Shown: piece after piece, positions 17,930-25,960 of the stretch
How the letters are laid out: the number at the start of each line of letters is the position of its first letter
How positions within the stretch are numbered: the stretch's first letter is position 1
Notes under the pieces: model-generated
The model's input: only the letters and a program-made list of their open reading frames with translations
Told to the model about the DNA's origin: nothing
Databases searched by the model: none
From: JAUWCL01 sp964599375
GTDB lineage: Bacteria > Krumholzibacteriota > Krumholzibacteriia > Krumholzibacteriales > Krumholzibacteriaceae
Assembly: GCA_964599375.1 (NCBI GenBank)
Contig: CAZREW010000001.1
Location: forward strand, 186,001-250,000
Direction of reading: 5' to 3'
DNA length: 64,000 nucleotides
Program-made: the position numbers and the translations under genes

Positions 17930-19097
17930 GCCAGCCAGGGAGCCTCGCGGGCCTGAATCTCGCACCGTAGACAAGGTCGTCGCCAAGCACCAGGGCTCTC
18001 CTTATCCATGGCACTTTCACCGCAGTCGTGGCAACGCTTCTGTGAAAGATGTTGTCCGGTTTCGTCCATGGACAGACGGTCTGGCATATAGTGCAGGTGT
18101 ACCCCGTCCTGCCCCAGTAGAGCAGGCAGGCCTCGGGGTCCAGCTTCCACTTCCGAACGCCTCTTACTTCCGTCATATCTCCCCGCGGGATAGCCCCCGA
18201 AGGACAGCTGGCCGCGCACTTCTCGCATTTCGAGCAGAAGTCCCGCATACCCAGGTCAACCGGGGCATCGTACGCGAGCGGCATATCGGTCGTGACGGTG
18301 ACAAGCCTGAAATTCGCGCCCAGTCTCCGGCTGACCACGTACCCACAGCGCGCCAGCTCGCCTATTCCGGCGTCGACAGCGACTGGTACGCAGAGGACGA
18401 GGTAGTTGCGCAGGTGATGGGCTCTCGCCTTCCAGCCGAGCGCCCTGATGAACCGGGCCAGCTGGACGGAGACGAGTGCCGAGAGGGCGTAGATCCTGCC
18501 GACCTCGAAATCGACCGCACGGGAAGAACCTGTCGCCGTCATCGCCTTATCCTGCCTGAATGCAAGCGAGATGGCCGACGGGTGGTCGAGTTCGATCTTT
18601 TCGCCGTAGAGCCTTCCGCTGTAGTCCTCCGGTATGCCCCGGAAGTATGGTGGATTGATGTACTCCTCGCGGAAGAACGGCCGAGAGCCCTTATGGGAAT
18701 AGACCCACTCCGGTCTGAGCGGACCTATCCGCACGTCGTCGGCCCCGAGCCGGCGGCCGAACTCCTTTATCCGCGCCGCCGCGTCCTCTCTGCCCCACTC
18801 TATCCCGGGCGGCCCAGGCTCACCGTCCACCATATCGGGCAGGGCAAGCGCCGCCGGGGGAATGAAATGGGATTCGTAGACCGCCCTGGCCAGCTGGTCG
18901 ACATCCTCGCCCCCCTCCATCTTCGATATGATAAACCTCGACAGACGGGCATCCACTTCGGCAAGGTCCGGGTTCCAGCGATGATAATCGATCTCCTCGG
19001 CGCTTCCGGGCACGAGGGCCTCCCTCGAGAACACGGTGTCCCTCTCGTCGAATCTCGAAATCTCCCCGATTATCTCGTACGCGGGCCCGTCAACCAT
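17886..19097 (-). CDS. Reductive-dehalogenase-like corrinoid/iron-sulfur protein (cytoplasmic form)
   Basis: 403 residues. The order of blocks is that of the reductive dehalogenase family: N-terminal RFDERDTVFSRE and DYHRW; KEFGRRLGADDVRIGPL followed by EWVYS; FIRALGWKA; VPVAVDAGIGELARCGY; TTDMPLAYDAPVDLGM; then two [4Fe-4S] sets, C288-C291-C294-C298 and C324-C335-C338-C342, with the family tryptophans in KWKLDPEACLLYW and VCPWTKP. In studied enzymes this fold binds a cobamide and removes halide. There is no twin-arginine signal and no rdhB membrane anchor nearby, so it is a soluble, non-respiratory type. Epoxyqueuosine reductase (QueG) is a more distant alternative. It is divergent from iorAB. 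The substrate is not predictable. Confidence 0.75.
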   Translation of the reverse strand: MVDGPAYEIIGEISRFDERDTVFSREALVPGSAEEIDYHRWNPDLAEVDARLSRFIISKMEGGEDVDQLARAVYESHFIPPAALALPDMVDGEPGPPGIEWGREDAAARIKEFGRRLGADDVRIGPLRPEWVYSHKGSRPFFREEYINPPYFRGIPEDYSGRLYGEKIELDHPSAISLAFRQDKAMTATGSSRAVDFEVGRIYALSALVSVQLARFIRALGWKARAHHLRNYLVLCVPVAVDAGIGELARCGYVVSRRLGANFRLVTVTTDMPLAYDAPVDLGMRDFCSKCEKCAASCPSGAIPRGDMTEVRGVRKWKLDPEACLLYWGRTGYTCTICQTVCPWTKPDNIFHRSVATTAVKVPWIRRALVLGDDLVYGARFRPARLPGWLSAAAGRTRGSSDR

Positions 19098-19130
19098 TCC
19101 GATCCTCTCCTTGGTTCAGTAACTTTTTAA

Positions 19131-19160
19131 ATCATAAGGGATTCCTGAAACGCAGACCAA
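19131..19160 (-). promoter_or_regulatory. Possible promoter of the dehalogenase-like gene
   Basis: On the minus strand TTGGTC is followed after 18 bases by TATGAT (19136-19131), about 35 bases before the ATG at 19097. The -35 match is weak. Confidence 0.3.
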
Positions 19161-19190
19161 TAAAAAATTTGTGCCCTTTCCTCTATAAAC

Positions 19191-19241
19191 GGTTGAATTT
19201 TTCCGGTATTTCGGTTAGTTTTCTATGGCTATGATTCAACC
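19191..19241 (+). promoter_or_regulatory. iorAB promoter flanked by an inverted repeat (possible operator)
   Basis: GGTTGAAT (19191-19198) and ATTCAACC (19234-19241) form a perfect eight-base inverted repeat separated by 35 bases. The left arm contains TTGAAT, a -35-like hexamer, followed after 17 bases by TAGTTT (19216-19221). A regulator binding both arms could loop or cover the promoter. It lies in the divergent region between the dehalogenase-like gene and iorA, so it might control both. Confidence 0.35.
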
Positions 19242-19297
19242 TCTGATTATCGCAACCGTGATTTCAATACATTCAGAAGAGCGGGAGGAACCCTGAT

Positions 19298-21076
19298 ATG
19301 GAGATGCTTCTGTCCGGAAACGAGGCTCTCGCACGCGGCGTGTTCGAGTACGGCGGCGAGTTCGCCTCGGCCTACCCCGGCACACCCAGCACCGAGATAC
19401 TTCAGACGATCGCCAGATATTTCAAGGACGACGTCTACGCGGAGTGGGCGATCAACGAGAAGGTAGCTCTCGAGGTCGCCGTCGGAGCAAGCTACGGCGG
19501 AGCAAGATCGGTCGCCGTGATGAAGCATGTCGGGGTCAACGTAGCCGCAGACCCCCTGATGTCGCTGACATACACGGGCGTAGGCGCCGGGCTCATCCTG
19601 GTGAGCGCCGACGATCCTAGCCTCCACTCTTCCCAGAACGAGCAGGACAACCGCTACTACGGCAAGTTCGCGTCGATACCGGTGCTCGAGCCATCCGACA
19701 GCCAGGAGGCCAAGGACTTCGTCAAGGCGGCGTTCGAGATCAGCGAGCAGTTCGATACGCCGGTCCTTCTCCGGGTCACCACAAGGATATCGCACTCGAA
19801 GGGCATCGTCAGCCTAGGAGAGCGGGAAACAGTCGAGCACGGCGGATTCGAGCGCAACATAACGAAGTACGTCATGGTACCGGCGCACGCGGCGAAGCGT
19901 CACAAGATCGTCATAGATAGGCTCGAAGCCCTTAAGGAATATGCCGAAAAGACCGATCTCAACCGTATCGAGTGGAACGGCACGGATGTAGGGATCGTCA
20001 CCGGCAGCATCTCTTATCAGCACGTAAAGGAGGCGATGCCCGAAGCGAGCGTCCTGAAGCTCGGTATGGGCTATCCCCTCCCTATGAAGAAGATCGCAAC
20101 CTTCGCCGCCGGAGTGAAGAACCTGTTCGTGGTGGAGGAGCTCGAACCTTTCTACGAGGAGCAGATCAGGGCGGCGGGGATCGAGGTCGAGGGAAAGAAA
20201 TACTTCTCCAACTGGCTCGAGCTCAATGTCGACCGTGTCCGCGACGGGTTTATAGAGGCGGGGCTTCTCGATGCGTCCGTAAAATCCCCGAATGCCTCCG
20301 CGGAACCGGAGGATGTCCTTCCAAGGCCTCCCGTGCTCTGTTCGGGATGCCCGCACAGGGGGATAATGGTCGCGATGAAGAAGCTCAAGCTGTATACGAC
20401 GGGCGACATCGGGTGCTATACGCTCGGGGCGCTCCCTCCACTGAGCCAGATCGATACCTGCCTCTGCATGGGCGCTTCGATCGGCCACGCCTTCGGGATC
20501 ACAAAGGCGGGAAAGACCGAGGGCAAGGTCGTCTCCCTCATAGGAGACAGTACCTTCCTCCACAGCGGCATCACAAGCCTCGCATCGGCGGTCTACAACA
20601 AGGCGACCACCACGAATATCATAGTCGACAACAGGATCACAGCCATGACCGGGGGGCAGGACAATCCCGGCACTTCGCGGACCCTGATGGGCGAGGAGAC
20701 GCACGCTGTCGACCTAAAGGCGATCTGCCGGGCGGTCGGCGTGGAGCACATCAGGGAGGTCGATCCCTACGATCTCGATGAGACGATAACCGCACTGAGG
20801 GAGGAGACGGCCCGCGAGGCGCCCTCGGTAGTGATAACCAACAGGCCGTGCATGCTTTTCCCGAAGAAGATCAAGGATGCTCCATATACGGTGGTGCTCG
20901 AGAAGTGCATTGCCTGCGGCCTATGCTTCGGCGTTGGATGCCCATCGATCTCCGCGAGCGATGAGAAGAACGAAAAGGGCAAGCCGAAAGCGGAGATAGA
21001 CCCGCTCACATGCACGGGATGCACCATATGCGCCCAGGTCTGCAATTCGAATGCGATCGTCCCGCTGGAGCAGTAG
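19298..21076 (+). CDS. iorA: Indolepyruvate:ferredoxin oxidoreductase, alpha subunit
   Basis: 592 residues, the usual IorA length. It oxidatively decarboxylates aryl-pyruvates from Trp, Phe and Tyr transamination to aryl-acetyl-CoA and reduces ferredoxin. Visible parts: N-terminal pyrimidine-binding domain (MLLSGNEALARGVFEYG, SAYPGTPSTEI), central CSGCPHRG, the thiamine diphosphate region TTGDIGCYTLGALPP followed by SLIGDSTFLHSGI and the metal-binding DNRITAMTGGQDNP, and a C-terminal ferredoxin domain with CIACGLCFGVGCPS and CTGCTICAQVCNS. A Shine-Dalgarno GGGAGGA precedes the ATG. iorB follows after 31 bases. Reduced ferredoxin could feed the hydrogenase locus downstream. Confidence 0.96.
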   Translation: MEMLLSGNEALARGVFEYGGEFASAYPGTPSTEILQTIARYFKDDVYAEWAINEKVALEVAVGASYGGARSVAVMKHVGVNVAADPLMSLTYTGVGAGLILVSADDPSLHSSQNEQDNRYYGKFASIPVLEPSDSQEAKDFVKAAFEISEQFDTPVLLRVTTRISHSKGIVSLGERETVEHGGFERNITKYVMVPAHAAKRHKIVIDRLEALKEYAEKTDLNRIEWNGTDVGIVTGSISYQHVKEAMPEASVLKLGMGYPLPMKKIATFAAGVKNLFVVEELEPFYEEQIRAAGIEVEGKKYFSNWLELNVDRVRDGFIEAGLLDASVKSPNASAEPEDVLPRPPVLCSGCPHRGIMVAMKKLKLYTTGDIGCYTLGALPPLSQIDTCLCMGASIGHAFGITKAGKTEGKVVSLIGDSTFLHSGITSLASAVYNKATTTNIIVDNRITAMTGGQDNPGTSRTLMGEETHAVDLKAICRAVGVEHIREVDPYDLDETITALREETAREAPSVVITNRPCMLFPKKIKDAPYTVVLEKCIACGLCFGVGCPSISASDEKNEKGKPKAEIDPLTCTGCTICAQVCNSNAIVPLEQ

Positions 21077-21107
21077 CTATAAGGCCGGGAAAGGAGTTGC
21101 GCGAATA

Positions 21108-21686
21108 ATGAAGAACGGAATAACAAATGTACTGATAGTAGGCGTGGGAGGGCAGGGCGTTCTCCTTGCCAGCGAGATCCTTACCGAGGTGGCCAGAGTC
21201 ATGGGGCTCGACGCCAAGAAGAGCGAGGTCCACGGCATGTCCCAGCGCGGAGGGGTCGTGACCAGCCATGTCCGTTTCGGCAAAAAGGTCTATTCGCCGC
21301 TGATCCCTTCCGGAGAGGCCGATGTCATCCTCGCCTTCGAGTTGGCTGAGGGACTCAGATGGGTGCACGAGCTCACCGAGGGCGGGACCTTCATAGTCAA
21401 CGACCACAGGTTAGTGCCGCCGATAACGGCTACCGGCCTGTTCTCCTACCCCGAAGACGTGATGGACAGGATCAGGGCACACGCTCCAGATGCGAAGCTG
21501 GTCGAGGCTACCGACATAGCGAAGGGTCTCGGCAATCCGAGGCTCGTCAACACTATCCTGCTCGGCGTGATGTCCCGCGCCATAGACCTGTCAGAGGAAA
21601 AATGGCTCGAGGTCATCGAAAGGATGGCGCCGAAAGGCACCGGTGAGCTGAACAAAAAAGCCTTCCTGGCGGGAAGATCATCATAA
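21108..21686 (+). CDS. iorB: Indolepyruvate:ferredoxin oxidoreductase, beta subunit
   Basis: 192 residues from ATG 21108; an upstream in-frame ATG at 21051 overlaps iorA and has no ribosome binding site. Family motifs are ITNVLIVGVGGQGVLLASEIL, KKSEVHGMSQRGGVVTSHVRFG and VILAFELAEGLRW, the gamma-type domain of 2-oxoacid:ferredoxin oxidoreductases that carries no cluster of its own. It pairs with IorA to form the heterodimer. A bidirectional terminator follows. Confidence 0.95.
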   Translation: MKNGITNVLIVGVGGQGVLLASEILTEVARVMGLDAKKSEVHGMSQRGGVVTSHVRFGKKVYSPLIPSGEADVILAFELAEGLRWVHELTEGGTFIVNDHRLVPPITATGLFSYPEDVMDRIRAHAPDAKLVEATDIAKGLGNPRLVNTILLGVMSRAIDLSEEKWLEVIERMAPKGTGELNKKAFLAGRSS

Positions 21687-21720
21687 ATGACAAATGGGTT
21701 TTAGGTAATCCCCTGCAATA

Positions 21721-21751
21721 AAAAGGGCGGCCCTAAAGGCCGCTCTTTTTT
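21721..21751. terminator. Bidirectional intrinsic terminator after iorAB and the hydrogenase locus
   Basis: GGGCGGCC-CTAAA-GGCCGCTC with AAAA on the left and TTTTTT on the right. It can stop transcription of iorAB on the plus strand and of the hydrogenase maturation gene on the minus strand. Confidence 0.85.
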
Positions 21752-21772
21752 GATCCCTTCCTCACTGTTTTC

Positions 21773-22243
21773 TTACTCCACGACCTTTTGCAATATCCCC
21801 GCAAGCCTTTCGGCGCCGGCCGCCACCTCGCCGCAGACCCCCTCCCCTATCTCCATCGATACGGGCTGGATGCCGACCATCAGGGCGTCCCCGGCCCATT
21901 CTTCCTTGAGGAACCTGATCATGTAGTGCAGGGAAAGGTTGTGGGTGCTGGTCACCGACTCCATCATCTTCTCCAGCGGTATTATCCTGACTTCCCCCGG
22001 CTCTCCCCCGAAATCCACGGCGTCGACGTATACTACGGCTTCGAGATCGCGTCTCTCGACCCAGCCACCGTAGTTCTCCGGCACTTCGGCACAGTCGACT
22101 ACAGGCATCGGAAATCCATCGCCGAGTCTCTCGACGACAAGGCACCCGGCTCCGTCGTCTCCCTTTATCACGTTTCCGATACCGACGACTCCGAAGCGCT
22201 TCCCTTTCAGTCGTCCAAGCAGCTCTTCTTCTAGCCCCTTCAT
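21773..22243 (-). CDS. Hydrogenase maturation protease (HycI/HyaD family)
   Basis: 156 residues from ATG 22243; GGGAGGGAAAAG directly before it favours this start over the ATG at 22261. FGVVGIGNVIKGDDGAGCLV is the M52 signature GxGNxxxxDDxxG, with the nickel-sensing Asp in DDG and the second metal site in VVYVDAVDFGGEPGEV. STHNLSLHYMIRFL matches the conserved His region. These enzymes remove the C-terminal tail of the [NiFe] large subunit after nickel insertion. The large subunit here (29013-30218) ends with such a tail. It is the last gene of the hydrogenase series, separated from it by a terminator. Confidence 0.9.
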   Translation of the reverse strand: MKGLEEELLGRLKGKRFGVVGIGNVIKGDDGAGCLVVERLGDGFPMPVVDCAEVPENYGGWVERRDLEAVVYVDAVDFGGEPGEVRIIPLEKMMESVTSTHNLSLHYMIRFLKEEWAGDALMVGIQPVSMEIGEGVCGEVAAGAERLAGILQKVVE

Positions 22244-22283
22244 CTTTTCCCTCCCCTTCATGCCGATGCGTCGGGCCCGGCCA

Positions 22284-22308
22284 ATAAAAAGGCCCCGTGA
22301 GGGGCCTT
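22284..22308 (-). terminator. Intrinsic terminator after the hydrogenase-Mrp genes
   Basis: On the minus strand AAGGCCCC-TCAC-GGGGCCTT is followed by TTT(T)ATT. It lies between the 22335 ferredoxin gene and the maturation protease gene, so the protease gene is reached by read-through or has its own promoter. Confidence 0.8.
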
Positions 22309-22334
22309 CGAGTTCAACATCCGGTTCGCCCCCG

Positions 22335-22964
22335 TCAGCTTGTTCCCCATTCGTCGGAGAGTATGTAGGCCGAACGGCAGTTGGGACACATTATCTTCAT
22401 GTAGCGGTCCCTCTCGAGAGTCTTTCTCTCGTTAGATCCTGTGTTCTCCTCGACCAGCCCGAGGTCCTTGTACTTCAGCACGTTCAGCGTCTGGTTGCCA
22501 AACGAGAGTTCTCCGAGCTGCTTCGAACACCATCTGGCGTGGTCCACCGCGGTGATGATCCCGCCGCAGTTCTCGCAGAAGAGAAGCTCCTTCTCATGGG
22601 AATCGATGATGTCCTCGGGTGACAGCGCCGACTTCTCGAAATCGGGGTCCAGCTTGATGCCCTTGCCCGTTACGCAGTATACGAAACACTGGCTGCAGAA
22701 TATGCAGGATCCCCAGTTGCGCTCGATATAGCGGATCATCCTGCCCTCGTCATTCACACGGTCGACGATAGTGATCGCCCCGGCCGGGCAGACCTGGCCG
22801 CACGCTCCGCACCCGACGCATTCGTCCGGCACGTACGTGGGGGTCCCCCTGAAACGTTCCGGCAACACCGGCATGACCTTCGGGAACTTCGACGTGTACG
22901 GCCCCGTGAACAGGGCGGTCAGCGCCTCTTTCAACTCTCTCAGCTTAGGTTTACGAATCGCCAC
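22335..22964 (-). CDS. Hydrogenase iron-sulfur subunit (MbhN/NuoI-like) with zinc-ribbon tail
   Basis: 209 residues. Two [4Fe-4S] motifs, CVGCGACGQVCPAG and CIFCSQCFVYCVTGKG, match the NuoI/MbhN subunit that wires electrons from the peripheral arm to the NuoB-like subunit. The C-terminal part adds CENCGG, followed by a CSKQ and a final CPNC, which could make a rubredoxin- or zinc-ribbon-like site not found in NuoI. It is membrane-peripheral. It is the last subunit gene of the operon, 31 bases after the MrpG-like gene. Confidence 0.85.
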   Translation of the reverse strand: MAIRKPKLRELKEALTALFTGPYTSKFPKVMPVLPERFRGTPTYVPDECVGCGACGQVCPAGAITIVDRVNDEGRMIRYIERNWGSCIFCSQCFVYCVTGKGIKLDPDFEKSALSPEDIIDSHEKELLFCENCGGIITAVDHARWCSKQLGELSFGNQTLNVLKYKDLGLVEENTGSNERKTLERDRYMKIMCPNCRSAYILSDEWGTS

Positions 22965-22995
22965 TTGAAAAACCCCCGATGTTCCAGCGCCTTTC

Positions 22996-23340
22996 TCAGG
23001 CTATATCCTCCGCGCCTTCCCTGTCGTCCGCGTACTTGTCCATGATGCTGCCCTCCCAGAGCCTTATGCCCGAACGGTGGGCGGCCCTGGCAATGGCATG
23101 AGCGCCTGTGGGCGATGTTATCAGGACGAACCATATGCAGAGCAGGGCCTTTACGCCGATCGAGTTCAGGCCGGTGTAGAAGACGACGCTGAGCAGGATC
23201 ATGCACGTCCCGAGCGTCACGCATTTCGTCGCTGCCTGGAGGCGGTTATAGATGTCGGGCAGTCTGACGAGGCCGATACACCCGACCACGTCGAACGTAA
23301 TGCCGATTATCAGCAGGATCAACCCGATGATCTCATTCAT
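22996..23340 (-). CDS. Na+/H+ antiporter subunit G (MrpG/MnhG; MbhC-like)
   Basis: 114 residues with three predicted membrane helices. The block GCIGLVRLPDIYNRLQAATK is the MrpG signature, followed by TLGTCMILLS and a C-terminal SPTGAHAIARAAHRSGI, also conserved. Mrp subunits form the ion-translocating half of Mbh-type hydrogenases. It overlaps the MrpF-like gene by eight bases. Confidence 0.92.
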   Translation of the reverse strand: MNEIIGLILLIIGITFDVVGCIGLVRLPDIYNRLQAATKCVTLGTCMILLSVVFYTGLNSIGVKALLCIWFVLITSPTGAHAIARAAHRSGIRLWEGSIMDKYADDREGAEDIA

Positions 23341-23587
23341 CGAAACCCCTCCCTTCGAGATATTTGGCCAGGGCGAGTGTCCCGATGAAGCTCAGGAGCG
23401 CCCAAGATATTCCGATGTTCATGTACAGGTCTTTCTTGGTGATGATCGAGTATATCGCGCAGAACCCTACCACGAGCGTTCCGAGTATGTCGATCGCCAC
23501 TGTTCTGTCCGGTGCGGTCGGACCTTTCCCCACCCTGTACAGACAGAGAAAGATGCAGAATACCAGCAGTGAGGTAAATACGATCAC
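23333..23587 (-). CDS. Na+/H+ antiporter subunit F (MrpF/MnhF; MbhB-like)
   Basis: 84 residues with three membrane helices. LYRVGKGPTAPDRTVAIDILGT is the MrpF hallmark (R-x-x-x-G-P-T-x-x-D-R). It overlaps its neighbours on both sides (four bases with MrpE, eight with MrpG), as expected for translationally coupled Mrp genes. Confidence 0.92.
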   Translation of the reverse strand: MIVFTSLLVFCIFLCLYRVGKGPTAPDRTVAIDILGTLVVGFCAIYSIITKKDLYMNIGISWALLSFIGTLALAKYLEGRGFDE

Positions 23588-24069
23588 TCGAATACCCTTT
23601 CTAACAGTTGCTCAAAACGCCGAACTATGATCTCCGTTTCCTTCACGGGATCTTCCGAAACGATATTTATCCAGTGGACGTACAGATGGTCGTCCACGCA
23701 GTCGACGCTGAGCGTTCCCGGCGTCAGCGTGATCGAATTAGCAAGAAACGTCCTGCCCATGTCGGTCTTCAGCCTGGTCCTCACTTTCACTATCCCCGGC
23801 CGTATCGGCATATTGATGTTCAGCACCCTGTAGGCCACATCGAAGTTCGCCTTGACCACATAGGCGAGGAAAGTGACCGCGTATGTTATGAACCAGAAGA
23901 AACGGACCGGGTTCAGGATCTTTACCGCGTTGACCGGATATATGTCTCCGAGCAGCAGGTCAGCTATGAGCGCGATTATCACACCGACCAGCACGTCTTG
24001 CCAGTGCACCGACCAGGTAAGCAGCACCCATATCCCCAGCAGCAACAGAAAATGGACAAAGCGTTTCAT
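23584..24069 (-). CDS. Na+/H+ antiporter subunit E (MrpE/MnhE; MbhA-like)
   Basis: 161 residues. Two or three N-terminal membrane helices are followed by a soluble domain with the MrpE motifs NSITLTPGTLSVD and LYVHWINI, plus the preceding VKVRTRLKTDMGRTFLA. It is part of the ion-translocating module. The ATG lies 18 bases after the MrpD-like gene. Confidence 0.92.
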   Translation of the reverse strand: MKRFVHFLLLLGIWVLLTWSVHWQDVLVGVIIALIADLLLGDIYPVNAVKILNPVRFFWFITYAVTFLAYVVKANFDVAYRVLNINMPIRPGIVKVRTRLKTDMGRTFLANSITLTPGTLSVDCVDDHLYVHWINIVSEDPVKETEIIVRRFEQLLERVFE

Positions 24070-24087
24070 CTTCTACCTTTTCTTTTT

Positions 24088-25590
24088 CTAACCACCGATC
24101 AGATAGTTCATGTAGGCCACCTTGTCGAGCAGCGCGTTCGCGGCCGAATCAAGCATCTGCCCTTCGATGGCCCAGTATCCGATACCCATCGCCACGCAGA
24201 GCGCCGCCAGTATGACCAATGGCAGCACCATGGCGAACGGAGCTTCCTTGACCTTGCTCAGTGATTCCGGGAGCTTTCCGAACAGCGTCTCCTTCTGCAG
24301 CATCACGAAGTAAATCAGCGTGACGAACCCGACCGCTACACCTACCGTTCCGTAGATCCAGTATCCTCCCCGGAAGAGGGCGAGGATGATGATCAGCTTG
24401 CTCCAGAAACCGTTGAACGGCGGTATGCCGGCGATGGACAGCGAGCCGATGGCGCACGCCGAACCGGTCACAGGCATCTTCTTTATCAGTCCGCCGAGTT
24501 TTCGGAAGTCGCGCGTTCCCGTCCGGTACTCCACGGCGCCGGAGCAGAGGAAGAGCAGTGACTTGAACACGGCATGGTTGATAAGGTGGAAAAGCCCTCC
24601 GATAAGGGCCAGCGTGGCAACGACCAGCTCCGCGCCCGGCTTGAGGGCGAGCCCTACCGCTATCATGACGTAGCCCATCTGGCTGATAGACGAATAGGCC
24701 AGCATCCTCTTGAAATCCTTCTGTCCGACCGCCAGGAGGCCGCCGATGACCATTGAGAGGGCCCCGAGGAACATTATTATCGCCGAGATAAGCTCGTTCC
24801 TGCCTATTATGTCGAACATTATCCTCATTATCGTATATACGCCGAGGGCCTTGATCAGGACCCCCGAAAGCATCGCGGAGATGGGCGCAGGCGCGCTCGG
24901 GTGTGCGTCGGGCAGCCACGCGTGGAAAGGAACCATAGAGGCCTTCAGGCCGAAGCCCATCAGGAACAGCGCTACTACGAAGCCGACAGTCTTGGTCATT
25001 CCGACCAGCTCGAGCTGCTGCGCCAGGTCAGGCATGTTGAGCGTACCGGTTATCGAATAGAGGAACGCGATGCCGAACAGCACGGCCGTGCTCGCCACGC
25101 CGCCGAGGATAAGGTATTTGAACGACGCTTCGAGCTCCTTCTTTCCCGTGCCGAATCCGACCAGCGCGTAGGAGGCGATCGACGCTATCTCCAGGAACAC
25201 GTAGAGGTTGAACATGTCCCCCGTGATGACGACTCCGTTCATCCCGGCTATCATCAGCATGAAGAGCGAGTAGTATTTCGGTTTCGCCGTGTATGTGGTC
25301 ATGTATTTCATCGAGAATATCACAGAGAGGAGGCTGATAAAGTTGATCACGACCAGCATCAGCGAGCTGAGTCCGTCGGAAACGAGAAGGATGCCGAAAG
25401 GAGGCCTCCAGTTTCCGACCGCGTAGATGAAAGGAGCCTCGAAGAGCATCTCGACTGACATCACGGCGAGAATCCCTGTCACGAGGAACGCGATATAGTC
25501 GCTGACCTTCATCGAGATCTTAGCCAGAAGAAGGTTCAGAAACGCCGCCGCAAGCGGAATCGCCGTGAACAATGGATAATACGTCTGCAT
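24088..25590 (-). CDS. Proton/sodium-translocating antiporter-like subunit D (MrpD/NuoN-like)
   Basis: 500 residues, about 14 membrane helices, family of NuoL/M/N and MrpA/D (PF00361). Typical sequence: FNLYVFLEIASIASYALVGFG with the essential Glu on helix 5, GLKASMVPFHAWLPDAHPSAP with the Lys/His pair of helices 7-8, and KRMLAYSSISQMGYVMIAVG around the broken helix. It moves H+ or Na+ when coupled to electron flow. It sits between MrpC and MrpE, as in Mrp operons. Confidence 0.93.
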   Translation of the reverse strand: MQTYYPLFTAIPLAAAFLNLLLAKISMKVSDYIAFLVTGILAVMSVEMLFEAPFIYAVGNWRPPFGILLVSDGLSSLMLVVINFISLLSVIFSMKYMTTYTAKPKYYSLFMLMIAGMNGVVITGDMFNLYVFLEIASIASYALVGFGTGKKELEASFKYLILGGVASTAVLFGIAFLYSITGTLNMPDLAQQLELVGMTKTVGFVVALFLMGFGLKASMVPFHAWLPDAHPSAPAPISAMLSGVLIKALGVYTIMRIMFDIIGRNELISAIIMFLGALSMVIGGLLAVGQKDFKRMLAYSSISQMGYVMIAVGLALKPGAELVVATLALIGGLFHLINHAVFKSLLFLCSGAVEYRTGTRDFRKLGGLIKKMPVTGSACAIGSLSIAGIPPFNGFWSKLIIILALFRGGYWIYGTVGVAVGFVTLIYFVMLQKETLFGKLPESLSKVKEAPFAMVLPLVILAALCVAMGIGYWAIEGQMLDSAANALLDKVAYMNYLIGG

Positions 25591-25600
25591 TTGACTCCTC

Positions 25601-25957
25601 TTATCCCTTAAGCGTGTTTATCTTTGTCATGTCGAAAGTCTTGAACTTCTCGTACATCCTCAGGCAGAGGGCCACCATGAGGGCCAGAGTCCCGAGACCG
25701 ATGACGATCGACGTCAGCACGAGGGCCTGCGGCAGCGGGTCGACGCCCTTCTGCACGAGCTCTTCGTGCTGCATACCTTTCAGAAAGATGGGCGCGATCC
25801 CTCCATGCCTGTATCCTACGAGTATGAGGAAGAGGTTGATGGAATACTCGGTGATCACGATCCCGATGATCTTCTTTACTATATTCTTCTTGGCGATGAG
25901 GCAGTAGAGCCCCATGACGAGCAGAACCAGCGAAAGAAAATAAAAATAATGGTTCAT
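25601..25957 (-). CDS. Na+/H+ antiporter subunit C (MrpC/NuoK-like)
   Basis: 118 residues, three membrane helices. LVLMGLYCLIAKKNIVKKIIG and the later DPLPQALVLTSIVIG are MrpC/NuoK signatures, including the Pro-Gln-Ala-Leu-x-Leu-Thr motif. The ATG is three bases after the MrpB-like stop. Confidence 0.94.
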   Translation of the reverse strand: MNHYFYFLSLVLLVMGLYCLIAKKNIVKKIIGIVITEYSINLFLILVGYRHGGIAPIFLKGMQHEELVQKGVDPLPQALVLTSIVIGLGTLALMVALCLRMYEKFKTFDMTKINTLKG

Positions 25958-25960
25958 CCG

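Noticed and set aside
17886..19097. Epoxyqueuosine reductase (QueG)
   Set aside because: Blocks RFDERDTVFSRE, GIGELAR, CLLYW and CPW and their order fit reductive dehalogenases better. QueG remains a low-probability alternative.
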